The notes under the pieces are model-generated. The model saw nothing but the letters and a program-made list of their open reading frames with translations, was not told the DNA's origin and made no database searches. Positions 58,379-64,000 of a stretch of 64,000 bases of DNA are shown here, one piece after another. Position 1 is the stretch's first letter; each line of letters opens with the position of its first letter. Where the stretch lies: assembly GCA_025786725.1 (NCBI GenBank), contig JAHLTZ010000012.1:186001-250000 (forward strand). The letters run 5' to 3'. Position numbers and translations under genes: made by a program. This stretch comes from Syncephalis fuscata (Eukaryota > Zoopagomycota > Zoopagomycetes > Zoopagales > Piptocephalidaceae).

Positions 58379-59548
58379 TTACTCTAATGGAATCCATTCC
58401 TTTGGTTGACGTAGTACTTCCATCAGTTGGGCCTCGTTACTATTAGGTGCGGGTATATGTTGATACTGCCAACGAGCAGTTAATGGCAGCGACATAAGAA
58501 TACTCTCGATACGTGGACCAGGTGTCACTAGACCGAATTTAGTACCACGATCATGTACTAGATTGAATTCAACATAGCGACCACGACGTAATTGTTGCCA
58601 CTGCTTCTCCTCCGCGGTATATGGTTCATCTGCGCGTCGTTTAAGAATAGGTAGATAGGAACGAAGGAAGCTACGACCTGCATCCTGAACAAATGCAAAA
58701 CCTTCTTCAGGTGTGCATGCATTCAAGTCATCAAAGAAGATGCCACCCACACCACGGCGTTCACCACGATGCTTCACGTTAAAGTAGTCGTCGCACCATA
58801 GCTTGTACTTGCGATAACTGGCGGCCACTGGATGTCGATGGCATACATCCTTTAGTGTTTGATGGAAATGCTTAACATCATCGGGATAGAGATAGGAGGG
58901 TGTTAGGTCACAGCCACCGCCGAACCACCACACGGGTGGTGCATCTTTGCCAGATTGCTCTATTTCAAAGTAGCGATAATTGGCATGTACCGTGGGGGCC
59001 TTTGGATTATGTGGATGCAGTACGAGTGAGATGCCCGCAACAAAGAATGGATACGGTGCATTCGTTGGATCTAAGTCTTTATGGTCGGTGCGCATTTGGC
59101 GTACAGCTGCTTCGGGTAGCTCGCCATGCACCACCGATATGTTAACACCGGCCTTTTCAAATAGACGGCCTCCCTGCATGACACAGGAAATGCCTTGACC
59201 GCCTTCATCGCGTTGCCACGACTCAATGTTGAATGGTGTACCGTCAAGTGTCGATAACTCAGTGACAATTTGTCGTTGCAATTCAAGCACAAAGCGTTGC
59301 ATTCTATCGCGCATAGGCATCGGTCCTTGTTTGGTTAACTCGGCAGGTAGGGGTGGAAAATCTGCTTCCACCTAAATACAGCATTAGTAGATTAAATGGA
59401 TTTATATGAATGGCTTACAGTTGGTTTGCCCTTGGTTTGTGTCAAGGTATTGCCATCCAGTATAGATTGTTCGGGTGGACCAACTGCTAGTTTATCCTAA
59501 ATCATTGTCAATTAAATTGTATTTTTAATATATTATATAACTACAAAC

Positions 59549-59582
<34 letters not shown>

Positions 59583-59891
59583 ATAGCTTACTTTAGCTTC
59601 ATGTTGTAGTCGTTTGCCGCGACGATAACTAACAAGGCCACCTACAGCTAATAGTGCGCTGATACCGAGTATAATTTTATTACGATTCGTTTCTGGCGTG
59701 GCTCGTCCAAATTCCGACGTTGTTCCTGTTGAATAACACGGGCCCGTGCGTAGTATCGCGGCTGGTCTACAATAAATAATAGGAATGATGAGTTTAAGTG
59801 TATAAATAACGGTTAGGTGCCCCTACTTTAGTGTCGCTACACGGCCCGTTAAACGGCTAGCCGTAGTCTTTGTAGCAAGGCGTGAAAACAT
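58379..59891 (-). CDS. HEM13: Coproporphyrinogen III oxidase (oxygen-dependent)
   Basis: Oxidatively decarboxylates coproporphyrinogen III to protoporphyrinogen IX in haem synthesis. The large last exon (58379-59371) gives the complete catalytic domain: GGQGISCVMQGGRLFEKAGV, ISLVLHPHNPKAPTVHANYR, WWFGGGCDLTPSYLYPDD, YFNVKHRGERRGVGGIFFDD, RGRYVEFNLVHDRGTKFGL. It ends LRQPKEWIPLE as in the family. Three upstream exons encode MFSRLATKTTASRLTGRVAT, a basic Ser/Thr/Arg leader typical of mitochondrial import, then a membrane segment (KIILGISALLAVGGLVSY) followed by RRGKR. This bipartite leader fits delivery to the intermembrane space as in animals, unlike the cytosolic yeast enzyme. The start is the first ATG before the leader. 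Confidence 0.95.
59548..59582 (+). repeat. AGT trinucleotide repeat in a HEM13 intron
   Basis: About eleven AGT units inside the intron between the leader exons and the next exon. Confidence 0.85.
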
Positions 59892-60277
59892 AGTTGAATA
59901 GATAGAAAGAAAGCGTATTAAAACTAATTAATTTGTCCACGTCAATGCAGTTATGCCTTTATCGGTTGCTGTTTATAACCAACTTAGTTACACGTGCGAT
60001 TGTCCTAATAAATGGCGATGATAATGATGATGATTTGCATAAATATAATTTAAAAGGCCGGATCGGCCCGAAATCAAATGAATATAAGATTGCGTATTAA
60101 TATTTATGTTTAACAACAGTATTGTTGTATAATGCTGACAATATACTTTGAATTATAATTCGTTATAACTATACTTTTCTATTACATTACAACACATCTT
60201 AGCAATGCAATCAGTTTAAAAAATTAATTAAATATGGCTGGTTTGTAATGATTTTTAGTAGCATATTATTATATAGA
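59892..60277. other. HEM13 upstream region
   Basis: Promoter side of HEM13. Includes a GATGATAATGATGATGAT run near 60015. No gene recognised. Confidence 0.5.
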
Positions 60278-60586
60278 TTAATGTTGTTTAAATGATAAGC
60301 TGTCGGGCTCGTTAGGCCAGTAGAACGATGAAAGCGTGTCGACTGGTGAGTTGGATAACGCGCACTCAATAGTAATGACTATTACTTGCTCTCCGTTAAA
60401 CTCGATAATACTATCGACTGTATACAACCAAGTAAATTGCTTGCTAAATTGATAGTGAGTGTTAGATAACGGTATAAATGAAAGTAAAGAGCCAGACTGA
60501 CAGAGGCAAAGGAAACACTGTAGCTTTTGACCCTCCAAATGGGTGCAATTGTGGGACATTTTCCAAATAGAGCGATCAATGATCAC
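60278..60586 (-). CDS. possible small protein, 102 residues, unrecognised
   Basis: Open frame with a start (MIIDRSIWKMSHNC), a short Cys-rich part (LQCFLCLCQSGSL), a hydrophobic LYTVDSIIEFNGEQVIVITI and a polar C-terminus. Composition is protein-like but no family is recognised and no splice evidence supports it. It lies between HEM13 and the velvet gene and could equally be a chance frame. Confidence 0.3.
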   Translation of the reverse strand: MIIDRSIWKMSHNCTHLEGQKLQCFLCLCQSGSLLSFIPLSNTHYQFSKQFTWLYTVDSIIEFNGEQVIVITIECALSNSPVDTLSSFYWPNEPDSLSFKQH

Positions 60587-60843
60587 CGTCCCATTGATTG
60601 ATTCCGATCCTCTACTACTATGGCCTAACTACTGTAACGCACAATTGCACATTTTAAGCTATTTATTATAAATAATTTCGTATTTCGTATGATTTGTGTG
60701 GTGACGACAAATCTGCAATGCTCGACTAGTGTTTGCATCATAAAGACGAAAAGGGGTATTATAGCGTAACAATCAAGATTTGACGAATCTTAAATAAAAC
60801 TGGATACAAATAAACTATACATATTAATAACAATGATCTATAA
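60587..60843. other. 3' flank of the velvet gene
   Basis: AT-rich with AATAAA-like signals on the minus strand. No gene. Confidence 0.45.
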
Positions 60844-62858
60844 TTAAAACGGTACTGAGGATAAATGACCAATAATATTTCGCTCCTGTAGTAGTCGGGG
60901 CGGCGATACTTTGGTTAGCAGCTGCCTTGTTGGCTGTCCGGCAGTCGGGTGGGCAGTTGCAGCTATTCTATCATAATGATCAATGGGTACCGAGTTTTGC
61001 ATAATTAAATGGTCGTATTTGGCCGGGTAACTGGCGGCTGTCGTGGCAACTGATGTATTTATAAATAAATCTTGTGACGCACGCGGTATGGCTAATTCGC
61101 GACCTTGATGAAATGGGACATGGGATTGTGGTCTAAATCCCAAGGAAGTGGTGGTGGCGGTAGTGTTTGCTGTTGTTGCTGCTGCTGTTGTTGTTGTTGT
61201 ATGGGCTGATTCGCTAAATAGAAACGATTTGTTTCGTGATGCGTGCTGCGAATGATCATACGATGGCCAGTCACCAAGATAGAGGGATGATATGGGAGGT
61301 AGACGGGTGGCGGTGCACGCAAAACTTGCAGCTGGTTTATGTGTAGCGCAGGAACCACACTTGCCAACACTATCAAATGTGCACGATGGAGTATAATCGC
61401 GCGTGGAAGCGGCGGTATTGGTTAACGATGCACCACTCGTCGTTTGTGTATTAATTCTTGGAAGGCGAATTGACGCAGTATCATGGTGTACCGATGCATC
61501 TCTCCAGTTTTCATTGTCTTTTATTTTAGCTTCTTGCTGATTAGCAAAATAGATATTTCTAGTCGGTAGTTCAGGTTCTCGTTTTGTTTCTAGACGAGCT
61601 CGTTTAGCATAGTTGTTTGTATTTACAGGCGATGTTTGCTCAAATGAACGTTTAGACAAGAATACGGGTGCAGTATATGATTCTGTATATTTTGTAGGTA
61701 GAGAAGATAACAAGCCTTGGTAGTAGGCAACAATTTATCATCGGCAAAAGTATGGCTTGCTGGCTGCGTATAATGGATGGGAGAAGTGGCGATAGGTGAT
61801 GTATCTCGGCTGCTTAGCAACATGGAAGTTGCAATGCTTGAACTGGATCGATTAATATCGGCCGGTATTCCCGATGGCGCCAATAAATAGCGACCCGGCA
61901 ATAAACGGGGATTATTATTGATTTCAGTTTTTAGTGGTAATTGGCTAGTTATTAAATTATAAAAATCATTAGTAGGCTTTATACTGATTATAAAATAAAA
62001 GTGCCTACTTTTCTGTTTGTTGGCTATTTCTTAAACGTATTTTTACACCTTGACTAACAAAGATACGTGACAACATAGTCGATTCTAAAGAACAATAAAT
62101 CTACTAGCTAAATGGCCAATGCTATTGCTTACCTAAGACGCCAGGAAATAATCTTGCCGAATAAACGGTAAATGGATTTGATACGGTGGATTTTAACCAT
62201 TTTACCATAGTGCTAGTGATTTTTTTGTCTATTAGTAAACTTACTGCTAACCACCATTTTACTTACCCTACACGTTCATACAAAAGAAAATGAATGCAAA
62301 ACATGCCTGGCCGTTTAACGCCTAGATCGGGAAAGATAAAGAATATGTGTCGTTCCTCAGACTCTTCAGAACTACGAAGCAAATAAGCAGCGGAGGCCCA
62401 AGTGCCAACTGCCGTGCTCGTGTGCGTTGTTGTATCTCTATGTGCGCCATTCATAGCATTGGGTTGTTTGTTTTTCAACTCTAACGCAGACGAATGATCC
62501 CAACTCGATGCAGGCATTAGCACGGCAAGAGCGATATACTTAGTACAGTCTTCGGCGACGGGTGTTGTCGATGATAATTGTAGTTTTAACACAGGTGGCG
62601 GATCGACCGCACGACGCTCAGCTATAGTTACACATAACATTGAACGACCATAATAACCATGTTACACAATAAAAGCTTAAGTAGTTACAAAATAACGATA
62701 GTAGATTGTGACTTACTTGCATCTTTGCTATTGGCAGCACGGGCACGCTGTGGCTGTTGGAAAACGACAAAATTGTCGTTATCATTGCGCTCTATCATTT
62801 TTGGCGCGGTAAAATAAGGTCGTGTCGATAATTCTTCGACACGTGAGCGGAGCGACAT
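60844..62858 (-). CDS. Velvet-domain transcriptional regulator
   Basis: Velvet proteins (VeA, VelB, VosA, VelC) are fungal DNA-binding regulators of development and secondary metabolism. Exon 1 (MSLRSRVEELS...NFVVFQQPQRARAANSKDA) splices to ERRAVDPPPVLKLQL, giving the signature QQPxRARA plus RRxVDPPPxxxL. The domain continues YIALAVLMPASSWD, IFFIFPDLGVKRPGMFCIHF, WLKSTVSNPFTVYSARLFPG and ESTMLSRIFVSQGVKIRLRN. A long Ser/Thr/Gln-rich C-terminal region with polyGln or polyThr follows. One base appears to be missing near 61718: the frame from the domain (ADDKLL) and the frame of the tail (LSSLPTKYTESYT) differ by one. An ATG 15 bp upstream (62873) is an alternative start. Subfamily is not resolved. 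Confidence 0.88.
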
Positions 62859-63288
62859 GATGAGCCCAAGCAAACAAACGGTTTATCAAGAAAGAGCGAG
62901 CGCGAGTGGGTGAGAATGCGTGGTTTTTACAGCATGAATACGATACGAACAAGATTAATAAATTGCTTGGTGAGACAGAGTGCGGATTAACGGTAATAAA
63001 CAAATGTGATAATTGGCATAAGTGTACGTGGTATATACAAAAAGACATGATTCGCAGCTCATTGTTTTGGTTTAAATGGAGACTGGTATGCAGATGTGCG
63101 TACGTGGTATGTAGTCTATACGAGTGGCCATGCCATCTTGTGTTGTGGTCTATCTTCGTCCATCATTAGAGCTTTGCCCTCGCCCCTTTTCCATTGGCCT
63201 GCGTGTTTGCTCGGCCACGAGGCAACGATAACAGGGAAAAGGAGAATTTGGTCCAAACATGGTGGCCACTAAAAGGAGATGTTAATTA

Positions 63289-63302
63289 CGCGCGCGCGCG
63301 CG
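63289..63302. repeat. alternating CG tract
   Basis: CGCGCGCGCGCGCG in AT-rich surroundings; could form Z-DNA. Lies about 430 bp upstream of the velvet start. Confidence 0.8.
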
Positions 63303-63480
63303 GGGTGAGCGGACAAGGCCTGACCCAGCGGTAGATGGGCAAGGTGCGTTGTCATTGGCTCTAGTTCCAAAGTCACAAATTTACTTTCATTTATTTGCTA
63401 TTCATGTCTAATGTGCAACGACGACTCAGCCGACAAGCAACATATGCAGCGATCTATTTCACGGCGGATGCGGCGATGAT

Positions 63481-63603
63481 CCAGTCTCCTCCTCTTCTTT
63501 CCCCTCTTTCTTTTCCTCCTCGTCTTCTTCTTTTTTCTTCCTCCTCGTCGCCGGTGTTACCATCGTTCTCCTCGTCCTCGTCCTCGTCCTCCTCATCCTT
63601 CTA
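63481..63603 (+). repeat. polypyrimidine (CTC/TTC) tract
   Basis: Nearly pure C/T on the plus strand with many CTCCT and TCTTC units; a candidate H-DNA or promoter element. Confidence 0.75.
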
Positions 63604-64000
63604 TTAATTCTACTCCTTCTCCTTCTCTTTGCTAGAGATCCGGATGGTATTATCCGGTGTTGCACGTGTGTATTTGGTTACTATGTGCATTATGATTGTA
63701 CCATTGTATCCAACAATAATAACAATAATAGTATAGTAATGATAACAACAACAATATAGTAACAATAACGGTAATAACAATAATGGTTGTAATAATGGTT
63801 GTAATAACAATAAGGATGGTAATGATAAATAAACAAACAACAATAATGACTAATAATAATAAATATTACTAATGATAATTGGTATGAAATATACCTTTCT
63901 GGATATCGTTGTTATTGTGTTATATTTCATGGTGGATGGACATTGATGATCAATAACGTAAGCAACATACCATCATTTATATGAGTATGTAATTTTATTA

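Larger units (their letters stand above)
62859..64000. other. velvet upstream region to window end
   Basis: Promoter side of the velvet gene and unassigned DNA. Contains an alternating CG run (63289-63302), a long CTC/TTC pyrimidine tract (63481-63603) and AACAAT/ATAATA simple repeats (63715-63860). Open frames here follow the simple repeats and I do not call them genes. Confidence 0.5.

Noticed and set aside
63395-63607. Ser/Pro-rich frame and its antisense Arg/Glu frame
   Set aside because: Both come from a CTC/TTC pyrimidine tract; simple-repeat coding by chance.
1-64000. tRNA and rRNA genes
   Set aside because: I looked for the GGTTCGAAxCC T-loop box and rRNA-like blocks on both strands and saw none I could support; a tRNA scan would be decisive.

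Overview
This is eukaryotic, fungal-type DNA: AT-rich, with small genes cut by introns of about 45-60 bp. Several of its proteins have fungal signatures: a velvet-domain regulator, a GATA factor with the DUF1752 motif of fungal nitrogen regulators, and a Las21/Gpi7-type enzyme. Fanzor relics, a tuberin (TSC2) gene and three minor-spliceosome (U12, AT-AC) introns make an early-diverging filamentous fungus (Zoopagomycota/Mucoromycota-like) more likely than a yeast. This placement is inference; I cannot name a species.

Layout. 1-8 kb: 5' end of LAS21/GPI7 (-), YOS1 (+) and the splicing factor SF3B3/RSE1 (-). The last two genes are bracketed by an inverted pair of Fanzor-transposon relics. 8-15.3 kb: MED7, a tandem pair of secreted truncated kinase-like proteins with PPxY tails, and a CNNM/Mam3 membrane protein, all (-). 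15.3-21 kb: AT-rich, repeat-bearing DNA with a tandem-repeat protein (+) and an unrecognised Cys-rich protein (-). 21.3-28.9 kb: LDAH lipid-droplet hydrolase (-) divergent from ZNHIT1/VPS71 (+), a second Fanzor relic locus, a secreted kinase-like gene (+) and an OCIA-like protein (-). 29.0-34.75 kb: a very young Ty3/gypsy retrotransposon with apparently identical 337-bp LTRs and a 4-bp target duplication, inserted about 110 bp upstream of the OCIA-like start codon. 34.8-39 kb: gene-free, repeat-rich DNA. 39-45 kb: an unrecognised acidic protein and a twin-finger GATA factor. 48-63 kb: a compact housekeeping block with TSC2 (+), ALG1 (-), NIPA/Rsm1 (+), coproporphyrinogen oxidase HEM13 (-) and a velvet regulator (-).

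The main discoveries are: (1) three AT-AC introns in ZNHIT1, LDAH and NIPA/Rsm1; (2) a family of Fanzor (eukaryotic TnpB-like) relics sharing a conserved non-coding 3' end; (3) a small family of secreted pseudokinase-like proteins; (4) single-base deletions, mostly at short homopolymers, in nearly every long coding region, which look more like residual sequencing error than biology and must be allowed for when judging any gene here as broken.

Functionally the conserved genes are mostly housekeeping: ER/GPI/N-glycan work (LAS21, YOS1, ALG1), RNA and transcription (SF3B3, MED7, ZNHIT1, GATA, velvet), TORC1 control (TSC2), haem (HEM13) and lipid droplets (LDAH). They do not form one pathway. All coordinates of spliced genes are outer limits of the coding sequence.
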